The translations under genes were made by a program, and so were the position numbers. The notes beneath the pieces were generated by a model. It saw nothing but the letters and a program-made list of their open reading frames with translations. It searched no databases and was not told where the DNA came from. A stretch of 64,000 bases of DNA, taken from Massospora cicadina. Its lineage: Eukaryota; Entomophthoromycota; Entomophthoromycetes; Entomophthorales; Entomophthoraceae. The stretch spans positions 124,001 to 188,000 of the forward strand of contig JAKSZP010015868.1 in assembly GCA_022478985.1 (NCBI GenBank), written 5' to 3'. Position 1 is the stretch's first letter, and every line of letters begins with the position of its first letter. Below, piece after piece: positions 45,856 to 57,319 of the stretch.

Positions 45856-46867
45856 GATGGGTAATTCAACAGCAATGGCTGTTGTTTCATCAATGAGGTG
45901 CCAATCCTGCGTTGGGCGCTAAATTCCCATTATAAATTCTATAATAATTCACTTAATATAAACACACGCTTTAGTAGACACTTCACCACTCTATTCTTTA
46001 TCAAGGAATTTATCTCTGTGTGATTTAATTTAGAGACTTTTTTTATGATAAATAGTAAGGATCTGAGTGTGGATCCCAAGAGAAGCTGAGTTATTTTGGG
46101 GATTGCTGCCGACTGTGTGTCACCAGAGAGTAAGCCATAAATGAGGATCTGAGCGTGGATCAAGATAGGTGGTATAAAGGAATAATTCTATTAAGGACAT
46201 CATAAACATTTTGAGAGGAAATACTGTTCAAGCGTTAGACTCAATACTAGTACTTATTTAACTGCGGATAATAGTCTCCATACTATTATCAAACTAATAC
46301 ATATTACTATCAGACAATGAGGAGAATTGCACAACGCCAAACCTGTACAGTTAATTAATTTAGGGGTAATTACCAAGAACAATCACACAAACCTTAAATT
46401 TTAACAGATGGCTTCTCAATAAGGGTTGGCTATTTAATGATACTTTCCCTGTTGCCTTGCCCATTGTCTTTGATAAGAAGGCAGTTGGTTTTCTTCTTCC
46501 CGCTGGTTTATGGTCATCTTAACAATATTACACTTCACAATCTCTACACACTACCTTTGTAAAAAACAATTGGCCAGGCGATTGCCAAGTCGTGCATGAG
46601 CTCCAAACTCAATCTAGTTTATGCCTTTAACTAATTTGAGTGACATAAGGTCAGAAATTGCTTACCGCTATCTGGACAAGATAAGGCATATTCAGGTTTT
46701 CGAGTAATGCATTTTGGGATAAGAATGTGCCTGCAACCTTTCAAAGGATGAATGTTAGTGTACTGGGTAATCTCAAGTCACCTGCGCGGTTGCATTAATC
46801 AATAATATCTTGGTACATTCCCTAATAAAAAGCAAGTGAGGGACCTGGAGACAGTGGTGGCTGTCTT
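45856..46867 (+). pseudogene. Chromovirus G reverse transcriptase, N-terminal part
   Basis: The plus-strand reading is strongly broken. Fragments KVRNCLPLSGQDKAY and FRVMHFGIRMCLQPFKG (about 46650-46750) match the motif blocks around GDEWKTAF and MPFGLxNAPATFQ. KKQVRDLETVVAV then leads to the LINE insertion at 46868. On the far side the frame continues HMIRLFFRPLKCEFHQEE, which confirms the join. The stretch 45861-46380 has no clear motif. Confidence 0.6.
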
Positions 46868-47686
46868 TAGATTTAAAAGCCCCAAGGGGCTCCTAGTGTG
46901 GGCAATTATTGCAGGATGAAGGCTTGGGGTACTGCCCCCACCACACTAGGGCTGCGCGAATCTAAGCACCACTTAAAATGTGGACCCAACCACAATTGGG
47001 AGTAACTCATGTTACCCCTAAACTGACATATGCCCGCCCTGTCTAAGTACTGGGCAGCTCATCTGCACCAGCCAGGACAGGCGATATGCCTCTCATCTTT
47101 CTTGCGGGGACAAGAACTGTTGACCCCCAGGTTTAAGGCCCCTGAGGGGGAGAAGCTAAAGCCTTCCTCTTTGTCACCTGCTTTTTTAGTGTTGCTATGC
47201 TCTCCAGCCCCTTTTTGTCCAGAAAGCATTGGAGTCCTTTCAGATCAGCTTTTATTTTCTTGCATGATACATTTTGCTACCAGCTGGCTCATGCTGATTG
47301 AGCTGGTTGCTAGCTGAGCTTCAGGGCAACAGCAAACTGTGGCGTTTATTGTAGGAGAGTGCACCAAAGCGCAGACAACCAGGATTTCTCTTCCCTTGTC
47401 CTGGGGTCCGCACCCATGAAACTTCAGCTCATGAAGGGGCCTTTTGACAGGCGCCCTGCCTGACTCTTACCACCCCCTTCCTGCCTATATTATCCCCTCA
47501 GGGAGTGGTGAACACCCACAAAAACAGGTCAGAACAGTCATCACTACTATACCACACATTTTTCAGTCCACTACAGGACCCGACCAACGTGCCTATCTGG
47601 GCTCTGGTGTTAGCTACTCACCCATGTTTCCAAAGGATTTCACCATTGCACCACGCGGAGGCCCAGCTTACCCTAATTAGCCCACC
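46868..47686 (-). mobile_element. 5'-truncated LINE copy
   Basis: A GC-richer 0.8-kb insert in the G reverse transcriptase, flanked by near-identical TGGTGGCTGTCTT (46855-46867) and ATAGTGGCTGTCTT (47687-47700). Its minus strand aligns with the 3' UTR of the LINE at 15840-21910 (GTGGTGCTTAGATTCGCGCA, GAGAGGCATATCGCCTG against GGGAGGCATATCCCTG). It ends in a stem-loop (46878-46891) and an A-rich tail. Most of it lies outside the coding region. Plus-strand frames (47030-47317, 47444-47680) are shadows. Confidence 0.8.
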
Positions 47687-47700
47687 ATAGTGGCTGTCTT

Positions 47701-48455
47701 GCATATGATACGTCTGTTTTTCAGGCCATTAAAATGTGAATTCCATCAAGAGGAAGTAACTTTTTTGGGTAAACTCATCTTAGAAAGATTGGTACGCCAT
47801 TTCATCCACCAAACCTGAAGCCATACGTGAATGGCCAACCCCCAACAACCCAAAAAATAATTGAGAATCTTATTGGGTACCATGGTCTTCATGAAGAAAT
47901 TCTTTCATTCCCTATCCCAGTTAGCCGCCCCTCACCATCCACTTATAGGGAAAAAATGTCCCCTTCTGCTGGACGCATGATTGCCGGCAGGCATTTAGAT
48001 TCTATTAAAGAGATGTTCTTGTTGTCCCCCATCCTTAATCATTTGGATCCTTCCAAACTCTATATTTTAGCATGGAATGCATTTTCTGCCGTGGTAGGGG
48101 TTGTCTTGCTCCAGAAGAACAATATATTGGAACACCTGGTCGCTTATTTTTCCCACAAGTTTTCTTCCACTGAGAAATCCTGAGCCATCTATGACAAGGA
48201 TCTGGCAGTGTGGCGTGGGTCTTGAACAGCCGGTGATATTTCTTGCGGGGCGCTCTAAATGAGTTGACTGTGCGAACAAATCATTAAATTCTTCTTTATT
48301 TTTGCAAACTACAGAAGTTGTAACACCATCAAACCCAAACCTACCAGGATTTGTGCAGTAATTAACTTCAAATAAAAGTTTGTGAAAAGAGCGTTAAATG
48401 TCCTTCCCAATTTTTTAGCCACAGTCCCACATATTGTCAAGCTGACTCAAGCAAG
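47701..48455 (+). pseudogene. Chromovirus G reverse transcriptase end and RNase H
   Basis: Plus-strand reading: RPLKCEFHQEEVTFLGKLIL (polymerase thumb), EWPTPNNPK, then the open frame 47827-48183. The latter has LLSPILNHLDPSKLYILAWN, where the catalytic Asp of the usual DAS motif is gone (AWNAFS). It then has VGVVLLQKNN, LVAYFSHKFSSTEKS and AIYDKDLAV. The segment 48190-48455 is linker with stops. It is part of a broken pol. Confidence 0.75.
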
Positions 48456-49500
48456 TTGTACCTCGTAACTGTCATTCCTCCAGCCCAGATTATAACCATC
48501 ATACCTCTCGTAGTTTTGGCAGCAGACTTGATGCTGGATGTGCCCTTTCTTTTACAGGCTTTAGAAGCTTATACAGCATGTGTGGAAGGGGTGGAGCGTC
48601 TGGATCAGTTGTCCCTCCCATCTTCCAAACATTCCTTGTATTGTCTGTCCAAGGGACTCATTTGGCTTAGTTCACAGGTGTGGGTTCCTCCCCTCCTCCA
48701 AGCTGAAGTCATTCAGGCTCATCACAATTACCCAGCAGTCAGTCACCCAGGGAATAAGAAATGCATCAAATCAGTGAAGCGTAACTTTAACTGGCCTGAC
48801 TTATCCAAGGATGTTTCATCTTGAATCTCCTACTGTGTACTTGTGCACAGGCCAAGTTAGACCAATCTGGTAGGAATTGTCTTCTTCAACCTTTGCAGCA
48901 GGCAGAGGGCCCATGGACATTGGTTTCCTTGGAATTTATTGTTGAGTTTCTCAGCTCCAAGGCGTTCACTGCGGTCATGGTATTCATTAACTGCTTCACT
49001 AAATTCTCCCTGTTCATCCCATGCTCCTTGACAATTAACTCCAAGGAAACTGCCCGCCTTTTGTGCGCCATGTATTCTAAATGTTTGGTACCCACAGGAA
49101 ATCATCTGTGGCCTCTGGTCCCAATTTACGGCGCAGTTTTGGAACAATTTTTGGAAATCTTGATGATTAAGCACTGCCGCTCAAATGTGTATTATCCCCA
49201 GTAAGATGTATAAACTGAATAAGTCAATAAGATCTTCTAAAAGTACTTGTGGTGCTACTATTTAGCTTCTCAGGATACCTGGGAGGATGTTCTTCCCCTC
49301 ACACAGTTTGCTAACAACAACAGAACCAATACGTCCATGGGCTTCTCACCTTATGAAGCAATCTTGGGATATAATCCATCATTTTCAGTCGGTCCATGCC
49401 TTTGTCCATAGGTACCATACACAACCAATCAGATTTAGCACATCTGTGCCACCCAGTCCTTGGTTTGGGAGCACTTGACTAAAGCTATAAGTGATTACAT
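48456..49500 (+). pseudogene. Chromovirus G integrase
   Basis: Frames 48456-48824, 48821-49204 and 49287-49478. The HHCC zinc region is partly kept: HHNYPAVSHPGNKKC, then FNWPDLSKDV and LLCTCAQAK. The core follows with AEGPWTLVSLEFIVEFLSSK, where the first catalytic Asp is Glu. Then come INCFTKFSLFIPCSL and, near 49280-49380, DTWEDVLPLTQFANNNRTN and GFSPYEAILGYNPSF. It would integrate element cDNA into chromatin. It is broken at several points. Confidence 0.8.
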
Positions 49501-50045
49501 ATGATTTTGGATTGAAAGTGGCTCCCAGTGCATAAAATAAAAGTAGGGTCCCACATCATGCTCAACACGTGTCACTTTCACATGCAGGTGCCATCACATT
49601 ATTTTAAGTAAGTGATCAGGCTCCCGTATGGTGGAAGAAGATTTTGGAAATAATGTCTTTGAGTTGAAGTTGACATGCCACTGGAAGCAGCATCCAATCT
49701 TCCATGTTTCTCAACTGTCCCCATTTAAAGGGGCGATTCAATTAATCCTGAGTTCATTGTGATTGAAGGCGCAGAGGAAGCTAAAGTTGAGGGCATCCTG
49801 GCCACTTTTCAATCACGCCACTCAATTCAATATTTGGTTTCATGAAAAAGCTTTCAGTCTAGGGAATAGCCGTGTTGGCATAAAAGACTGCAAATTGTTT
49901 TGAGCTCATTGAAGCTTTCTATGCCACTTACCCATATGATCCCCATCCCCCTCAAAAATCACTATGCTAATGATGATCAAATTGCTTAAGGCTTATAATA
50001 ATGTGGCTCTCACTCAATTCACCGGTGGTGGCGCCCTCCTTTTTA
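49501..50045 (+). pseudogene. Chromovirus G integrase tail and chromodomain
   Basis: Plus-strand reading with frameshifts: FELKLTCHWKQHPIFHVSQL and SPFKGA (the GPY/F tail). Then EEAKVEGILATFQSRHSIQY and LVS-KSFQSRE, the start of a chromodomain (canonical YLVKWKGY) with its WKG core mutated. In chromoviruses this module guides integration to marked chromatin. It ends 100 bp before the polypurine tract. Confidence 0.65.
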
Positions 50046-50060
50046 AAAAGGGAAGGGTAA
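50046..50060 (+). other. Polypurine tract of chromovirus G
   Basis: AAAAGGGAAGGGTAA directly before TGTAAGTTC. Confidence 0.75.
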
Positions 50061-50550
50061 TGTAAGTTCAAAGGAGCGCCCCCTCAATTTGGATTGGGGG
50101 GTGTTCTCTTTTTTATAAAATAAGGGACAAGAAGGCCGGCGGCCCACTCCACATACCAGGGCAACCTTGCCCATGTGGTGAATGAGCGGTGGGACATGTC
50201 CTATCCTTTAAGGACTCCAATTCCAACCCCAATCCTTATTTCTGGAGAATTAATACAAAGAATTGAGGTTATCTCTATTGAGTGGGCAAAAAGTAAGCAC
50301 CAACATGGGGAAAAGGGGCCAAGTGTAATTAACAACAATGAATCTTTAGCCATAATAGGTGTCACTCTTGAAAATTAAGCAACAAATCCTGACAGACGTT
50401 TACTTTTGGCAAATGAAGTTGCTAGTATCAAAATCATTGGCAAGACTTGCTGATGACAATGGGTCATCAGGAAATGCTATTTCTAGTTGAAACCCTCCCA
50501 AAAATAATGGAAACAAGCCCTGACGGGTGTGACCTCTTATTAAGAAGTGT

Positions 50551-52173
50551 TGTTAAATTCTGAGGATCGCTCACTTGATAATTTAGATCCTGCATGCTTA
50601 ATCAGGAAGTGTTCAGCCAATATAAATCTTGATTTTGCCTGTAGCTTGCGGTATTTTGACCGTTCAAAAACTCACTAGGCATGTATAAATAACCATGACT
50701 CTTTTGGTTGATATTGGGCTTAATTTTCCCTTCATAATCAGAAACTTCTTCCAAGGCAGGCAAAGGTACAAGCTTTGGATGTGGAAATTCCAGCTTGTTA
50801 ACACTCTTAAAAAAGGGACGTCAGATGAAAAACCAATAAAAATTAAAATAAAATAGATCTTTATTAGACTATATTATTTGATAAAAATTCATTAGGTCAG
50901 GCACCAGTAATTATACCTCTAGGGCGTCTACTGGCCACATTTGAGCATGAAATTTCAAAAGATTATATTACATCTCAGTTCAGCCCTTGAATTGATATGA
51001 CTATGACCTATCATTAGGTTATTGGTGGCAAAATACCCACATATATGGGAGGATTTCAGGGATGAGAATCACAAAAACAAGCATGCAAAATTATCCTGGG
51101 GTCATCTCACTATGTTTTTTGTCAAAAGCAGATGGAATATAGATTCTGGGAAATTTTTCATTGATTTAAATATATGATGCACTCTTAAATGGGATGTCAG
51201 AAGGCCTCAATAGCACTAGGGATTCCCATTAAGGAAGTATATATGCAAGTGCTATTGTGTTGATTATATGGATCAACATACAAAATTTACCATGGGCAAG
51301 AGATTATTTTTAAGACCAACTCATTTTTTGTTTTTGTCAACCAGATGATAGAAACGACTCCCTAATTGGGATGTCAACTGGCCCTCTAGATAGCACTAGG
51401 TGCTCCCATTTGGGTGGTCCATGTGCAAGTGATATCATGCCAATTATGAGGAACGACATACAAAGTTATCCTATAGAGTGGGTTTTTTATATTATGTTTA
51501 ACGTATATTTGTCCATGGAATTTATAAACGTTATCTTAAGGTTGAACCTGAACAATTTCTCATGCTGAATATTTAGCCTCAGTCCCAATTAGTCAGGACT
51601 AATTGCCAAGTTTTGGTGCAGCAATAATTGGCCTAAATTATGTGAGATATTCAGCCTGAATTAAAAATGAAAGGTTGAATTAAGTGGCAATAGCTATATG
51701 GCTCAAACTGTAAATGGATAATTGATTTGTTTGGCATTGAGATATTTGGTATAAACTTACAAGCGAATAATTGAATAAAGTTGGCGTTGAGATATCTGGC
51801 CCAAACTGTAAAGTGTTTAGTTGAATTAAGTGGCATCAAGATATTTGGCCCAAGCTGTAAAATGGATACTTGATTAAATTGACGTTAAGTATTTGGCCCA
51901 AAGTGTAAGGTGGATAATTAAATAAATTTACCATTGAGATAATTGGCTTGAGCAGTAAAGTGGATATCTAGATTAATTGACGTTAAGATTATCAGCTCAT
52001 GCTGTCATGTAAATAATTAATTAATTTGCTATTAAAATATCTAGACCAAGCTGTCAAGTGAATAACTAGCCTTAGTTGAGAATTAATTATTCAGACCAAG
52101 TTTAGCAAGGATAATCAGCCTGATTTGCATGTTGTTGAAGGGTTATCTTCAGTTTTCCCAGCAGAATCTGACA
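50551..52173. mobile_element. LTR-like insert H with two internal tandem arrays
   Basis: A 1.62-kb insert starting TGTTAAATTCTGAGG and ending AGAATCTGACA, TG...CA bounded. Flanks AGTGT and AGCAT differ only by transitions. There is no coding frame above 67 codons, so it is probably a solo LTR. The first 50 bases resemble 58739-58790. Internal arrays are a 177-bp duplication (51191 and 51368, each with GGGATGTCA and TAGCACTAGG) and a roughly 50-bp repeat array at 51665-52125. Confidence 0.7.
51665..52125 (+). repeat. Roughly 50-bp tandem array inside H
   Basis: About nine diverged units of 47-51 bp, each resembling ATAATTGATTAAATTGGCAT then GAGATATTTGGCCCAAACTG then TAAAGTGG. Units are contiguous without unique spacers. 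Confidence 0.75.
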
Positions 52174-52974
52174 AGCATCCAAAATTGAATCTTCAGTGAT
52201 ACTTGACAAAGGCATCAGGCCAATGTCAAAAAGTATATGACTGTTCAGAACCCTCCACACTATTGAAATCCTCATCTGACAAATCCCAATTGGTCAAATG
52301 GATGCCAAAGTGACCAGGCGCAGGTTCTGGTCATCCCAAACCCATTCCTAAAACTTTTTATGACTGCCCCTATGTGAGGTGGCCTTGGGAGGCAACCATT
52401 ACCCATTGGGTAAGATACTATCACACTAATTGTCAAACTCTTGGAAAAACTGAAATTCAGGTGTTTGTAGACAAACTGACAGTGACTCAGCCCACTGCCA
52501 ACAATTTCAAAGTCAGTTTAATTAAGTTTGTTTCTTCCCTCCATCACTCAAAGTTCGCCATGTTAGTTGAATCTTGAGGGCCTCAATCCCACAATTTTTA
52601 AGTATTTCACTAAATCTATTGCCTATTTAGCAGCTGTAACGCACATAGAAAAGTTACAGTTGATTTTATATCTTGAATTTAAGAAATTTTCCGTATCCTA
52701 AATTTGAATTTTTCTCTGAAAAAAACCAAACCTTATATCTCAATCTCTCTTTTCCCACCACCTAAACCCACGGGCCCTGAGGCCATGAAAGCTTGGTTTG
52801 TTGTCAGATTGTTATTTACATTTATGGTCTATATGCACTCGCTGGTGAAATCTCCCTAAACACAATTCAGCGTCGTTCAAGCAGCAGTGCCTCTGGAATT
52901 TAGGCTTTCCATTTGGGTGTTTGTGGATCCAGACTGGCAGCTTGGTCTAATCTTTACTTGCCTCTTTCCTGACC

Positions 52975-53640
52975 GGCTGCTTATTAGTACTTTTCTCCTT
53001 CTCACACTCATAATTGCGAGCTACTGGAGCATACTGAGGATTTATCCAGGCTCATATGCAGTACCTCAATAGGGAGCTGGCTCTTTAGTCACAGAGGTGC
53101 ACAGCTGGTCTGCTGCTTTAGGGGTAGAGTGGGTGTTAGTTCTTAAAATATGGCCACACCTGGGTAAATTGGGTCGTTAGAGCACAATTGTCCCTGGGGC
53201 TGCCATCATGGGTCAAGTAGCTCATACTGTCTACATGTTTAGAAAAAAGCTCCTTGACTGTGTATCCAGTCTCATATTTACCATAATATAATTCTTCCTG
53301 AGTGACCCCTTGTTGTCCCTCCACTTCCCAATGAGGGTATTGAGACTAGGAAGTATTTTTCAACTTTTGCTCCGCACAGTGTAGCTGCTCAGTAATTTCA
53401 TCCAGGCGATTTGCCAATTGCCTGTTTTGTTGTTCAAGGATCCGCAATTGGCTGAACGCCTTTTTGAGTTTGTCCAATATGGCAATATGGTTTTGACGGA
53501 GCTCATTTTACTTTTAAGCACTGCGTCCACAACAAGTTTGATATCTGCATATGATTGTGAGAATGCCATTATGGTTCTCCATCAGTGCAGGCTCAATGTG
53601 ACATGACAGGAATATGGAGAATTTATACCTGTAGTTGTTT
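52975..53640 (-). pseudogene. Element D gag, N-terminal part
   Basis: Minus-strand frames 53360-53569 and 53136-53324. The first begins MAFSQSYADIKLVVDAVLKS near 53569, close to the primer site, so this is probably the Gag start. It is followed by a Gln/Asn/Leu-rich, coiled-coil-like stretch and then VKELFSKHVDSMSYL. The frame is interrupted at 52974 by G. Confidence 0.65.
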
Positions 53641-53645
53641 AATGT

Positions 53646-53666
53646 GATCCCCTGTAGTAAGCACCA
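53646..53666 (-). other. Primer binding site of element D
   Basis: On the minus strand TGGTGCTTACTACAGGGGAT plus C: one change from the A and E sites. Confidence 0.85.
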
Positions 53667-53667
53667 C

Positions 53668-54374
53668 TTTAATAAATTTTGTGATATAAATAATACACAC
53701 CATAAGGTCTACCCAGTGTTGAGCCCACTGAGCAATAATTGATGATATGAGATTTTTATTCCTTAAGTAAACTTAATAAAATTTAATATTTTATATGAAG
53801 TGCTAGCTTCAGACACACCCTTTTACTTATTGCTAATAGAATAGCTGACTTCTTCTTCTTACAGTCCCATTCTTTCTGCTAAAAAACCTCCTCTTCTAGC
53901 CTTCTTGGAATGTTTTATATTATTAAGCGTTTTCAATTTTGGCCCTTTGGCTTAACTATCCTTCATTGTCATGTTTTCATTGGTTTAGCCTCATAGTAAA
54001 GAGACTCAGGAAGGATCTATTATTATTGCATTTGACTTAACCTTATCACCTTAGTTTAAATTGATAAGATAAATATCTTAAAGTTTGGCACTAACTTATT
54101 GCTTTAGTTTGAAGCATGTAATATTTATCTTCATATGTTAGACATCACCTCTTTGCCTTAGTTTGAGGCAATGTAATACATATCATCATAAGTTCAATAT
54201 TGCCTCATTGCCTTAGTTTGAAGCGATTTAATAGATATCTTTGTAAGTTTAACATTGCCTCATCGTTTTAGTTTGAGGCGATTTATAAAAATTCTAATGT
54301 TCAGTTTTGCCAACATTAGCTAATTTGACACAGCTATTTGGGCTTATCTTTCAGTCATATGATTTTCCTCAACA
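53668..54374 (-). repeat. 5' LTR of element D with about 58-bp repeats
   Basis: Partner of 29689-30339, followed by the target duplication TTGTT (54375-54379). About 54035-54295 holds five diverged units with TTGCCTTAGTTTGAGGC, one more than the 3' LTR. Confidence 0.85.
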
Positions 54375-54379
54375 TTGTT

Positions 54380-54679
54380 CAACCTGGCCTACTAAAATGA
54401 ATTATACTTTGTGACGCAGATGATGCCTCAGAGGTTTTTTGTGCTCTAGCTCATCATATTGTCATATCGCTTGCTCTAGACAAGCCTTAAGGACGGAGCT
54501 AGTTCTTCCTCCTGGTGACAGCTAGTAGAAGCTTGAGCTGCCATTTTGACATAAGCTTTGTTATATTGTCATCAAGGCCCTTCAGCAAAGGTTTCAAGTA
54601 ACTTTTTGGTATTTTCGTTTGACTCTGAGATGTCTTTTCAAAGAAGCTTTAATACTTCCTCCACATATCTGATAGCATC
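54380..54679 (-). pseudogene. Element K gag, coiled-coil segment
   Basis: Minus-strand reading between D and M: YVEEVLKLL, DISESNENTKKLLETFAEG and NITKLMSKWQLKLLL. It is homologous by position and pattern to YIEEAMNIFWDELKATCTS in element E gag. It continues from 57794-58319 once M is removed and into 28828-29688 once D is removed. Confidence 0.65.
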
Positions 54680-55155
54680 TGTCAGGCCACCAGGGAGGAA
54701 TCATTGGTGGTTTGTTTATTGGAAGGCAGGCTTCAAAGTTTGCAGCCTTGGACGAGACGTTCTCCATTAGAGTAAATTAAAGTAGACTAAAGAATATGAT
54801 CTGCTGGGAAGTACTTTATTTAGAGTAAACAAGCACTATTTATAGTGCCGCAAAATGTAAGGATAAAAATAGGGATTATATGGTAGTTTCATAGGACCTG
54901 TAGGAAAGTACCAATACTGAGATAAGTGGTATTAGATAAAAGTGTGGATTTAGATTAGATAACAACTAGGAAATGTACATATTCCCCAAATTTGGCATAA
55001 TTCAGGAAAAGCCCTGAATTTGGTATTCCAGTTGAGAACATAAAATCAAGTTCAATTCTCAAAATTATTAAGCCATTTGAAAATTGTTCCCTTTCTATGA
55101 ATATATCATTTTTCCCTGGACAAGGCTTTCACCTAATCCAGGGAGAATCCTGACA
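54680..55155 (-). repeat. 3' LTR of gag-only element M
   Basis: 476 bp, TGTCAGGCC to ATCCTGACA on the plus strand. Highly similar to 57320-57793 with few indels, the best preserved LTR pair in the window. The left flank GCATC against the right flank ACATA is an imperfect duplication. Confidence 0.9.
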
Positions 55156-55175
55156 ACGCCCTCCCCAACCCTTGT
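55156..55175 (-). other. Polypurine tract of element M
   Basis: On the minus strand GGTTGGGGAGGGCGT abuts the LTR start TGTCAGG. Confidence 0.7.
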
Positions 55176-56010
55176 CCTAGGGGAGTAAGTTTTGACCTGA
55201 GGGTTAAGGTAGACAGAAGGCTCAAGCTCAGGGATAAACAGAGCCTTGTGCTTGATGCAGACCAGGTCAGTTATTCCAGTGTGAGAGTTGTGGAAGTAGC
55301 AGTAGGCCTTGGCTTGGCGCTCAGTGACCTTGGAGTTCTCATGTGTAAATTGGGTTTGAAGCTGGACAAATAAATTGTCTAAGGCCCTCATAGTTAGTTT
55401 TGATTGTTCTTTGGGAAAGGTTGTAAGAAGTTCCTCAATCTGTGAGCCGCTGTTGGCTGGGCAATCTGATAGTTTGAGGTGGCTGGCTTCAAGCTGCCAT
55501 TTGGCACAAGTTAATTTGTCTTGAGGTCCAATAACTCCAGCCTAATCTTCAAGTTTTAATAGTGAGCATTTGATCCAGTCAGTCTTGTCCCAGATTTCTG
55601 ACTGCAGGCCGACCAGCAGCCTTTGTTCCTGAATGATATCCAACTTGGAGGCCTTCAACTTCACCTCCATCTGTGCTATCCATTTGCGCATCTCCTGCGC
55701 CACCTTGGCCTAGTGGGCTTAGGCCTCTTCAAACTTCCGGTTAAAATCATTTGCCATTCAAACCTTGCATCTTTCAATCAACTTATCCGCCAGCAGATCC
55801 AGGTAAGGCTTGGAGAAAAGGTCATCATCAGTGGGTAGCATGGGCGAGCAACCCCACGAGCTTGGAAGGTGACCCAGCAACAGTAGGGTGTGGCCCCCTG
55901 AAGGTTCCAATAGGGAGACCTCTTCAAGCAATGCTGAGCCACCACTTTTGGGATTAGGGCGAGAAAATCCCACTTATGACCAAAAGGGAACTGTGCAACA
56001 AGGTTCAAGA
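55176..56010 (-). pseudogene. Gag of element M
   Basis: Minus-strand reading from about 56008 with few breaks (frames 55778-56008, 55758-55973, 55095-55391). It contains LFSKPYLDLLADKLIERCKV, FNRKFEEA, AQEMRKWIAQMEVKLKASKL and DIIQEQRLLVGLQSEIWDK, a helical coiled-coil protein. It ends with QAKAYCYFHNSHTGITDLVC near 55260-55320, which may be a Cys/His metal-binding end (C-x3-H-x3-H). It runs up to the polypurine tract, so no pol follows. By position it should be the particle protein. Confidence 0.6.
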
Positions 56011-57300
56011 AGGAAATGCAAAGTGGGCCAGATGGTTGGCATCAGTAATGGTAGGGATATTGGCCGGCTTTTTGAACTTCAATTCTTTAGGACTCTATTT
56101 ATGTTGGTATAGGCGCTATCCTAATCTGAGGGCCAAAATGGGTAATCCAGATTTTTGCTTTAGTAATTTGAGACCTGATCTTGGGAAGTAAGCCATCAAA
56201 TTCAGAAAGTGGTAGCCTTGCCGGAAAGGAGTAATTGAGCTTTGCTTTTTCATAATTTGCATTTTTGTAGGGATTGGCACTATCCCCATCTGAGAGCTGA
56301 ACCAGGTAATCTTGATACTTTATTTTAGTAATATCTGGTCCAATTTTTGGAGGGGAGCCGTTAAAGTTGACAAGCGTTGGGATTGCTGGAAAGAAGTCCT
56401 TGAGCTTATTCCCAATGGGTCGAGGGTAAGTCCCATGTATTTTGCCTAGCGTTTATATAAAATCACTGCACCAATTATTTTTGAGGCTCCCCAAAAATTC
56501 CTGCAGCTTGCTGCATTTTGTCAATATTGGAAATTGGGTCTTGAAATGTCCCAATTTCGTTGATTTGGTGTTGTTGATGCTCGCTGGCCAAATTTGATTT
56601 GTCATTTGACACTTTTGGTCTCAAATTGGCTATGAGCTTTGTTTCCACGTTTTGCTCTAAAACCCAGAGTGGGAAATGACATCAAGAGGTGGATTTCGTT
56701 TTTTATTACCTAAATAAATATTATTGTTAGTATTTAAAACATTATATTTGTTAAATTCTGAGCATTCCAATTTGTTTGATATTCGCTCTTTGACTGGAGG
56801 ATAAGCATCAATTTGGTCAGCTTCTTTTTATAGTGCTTCAATTTAGAGAAATTTAAAGAGTTTCTCCTCATAATGGGAAACTAATCCTATAGGCCAGTAG
56901 TCAAAATCTCTGTGTGATAATTTCCCAAGCATCTCTTTGGTCAGTGTCCCATTCTTCCTTACTATATTTTGCTTCCTGTATATAATAAAGTATTTCCTTT
57001 TTCAATCTCTTCACTTTATGATGTTGCTATATTGCTTTTTGACATCTGTTTCCATTATTTCAGCATATACAACAAATTGAGTAAGGGCTTGAGTTGGCCT
57101 GGTGTTTTGAACTGTATAGGACCTTCAGCTCTAGGACACATAATGCTCTTCTTGGTAAAATCACTTCCCACAGTTTTTGCATCTTGGCCATTTCAGTGTA
57201 GGTATGTCAAAAGATCAGGGTCTGAAGTACCTACTGAGGATTGATAGCTCTTATCATAAAAGGTTGAGGCTATATCCTCATGGTGAAACTTGGAAGCGAC
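56011..57300 (-). other. Leader region of element M
   Basis: About 1.3 kb between the primer site and the readable gag. It has minus-strand frames with many stops and no recognised domain. It contains repeated phrases such as AATCTGAGG/ATCTGAGAG with GCGCTATCC/GGCACTATCC (56110-56160 and 56275-56330), suggesting an internal duplication of roughly 170 bp. Confidence 0.5.
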
Positions 57301-57316
57301 CTGTCAGGGAGCACCA
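57301..57316 (-). other. Primer binding site of element M
   Basis: On the minus strand TGGTGCTCCCTGACAG, three bases from the LTR. Its first eight bases equal the other families' site, then it diverges. Confidence 0.7.
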
Positions 57317-57319
57317 TTT

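Larger units (their letters stand above)
50061..52974 (+). repeat. 3' LTR of chromovirus G, split by element H
   Basis: 50061-50550 and 52174-52974 together match 39973-41248. The interruption lies between GAAGTGT and AGCATCCAAAATTGAATC. The partner LTR reads GAAGTTTTCAAGATTGAATC without a break. The right end CTTTCCTGACC is followed by gag of element D on the minus strand. Confidence 0.85.

Noticed and set aside
47030..47690. Plus-strand Pro-rich frames as a host gene
   Set aside because: The region aligns in reverse with the 3' UTR of the LINE and is bounded by a target duplication.
51665..52125. The 50-bp array in H as a CRISPR or satellite centromere block
   Set aside because: Units are contiguous and diverged, only about nine copies, confined to one insert.
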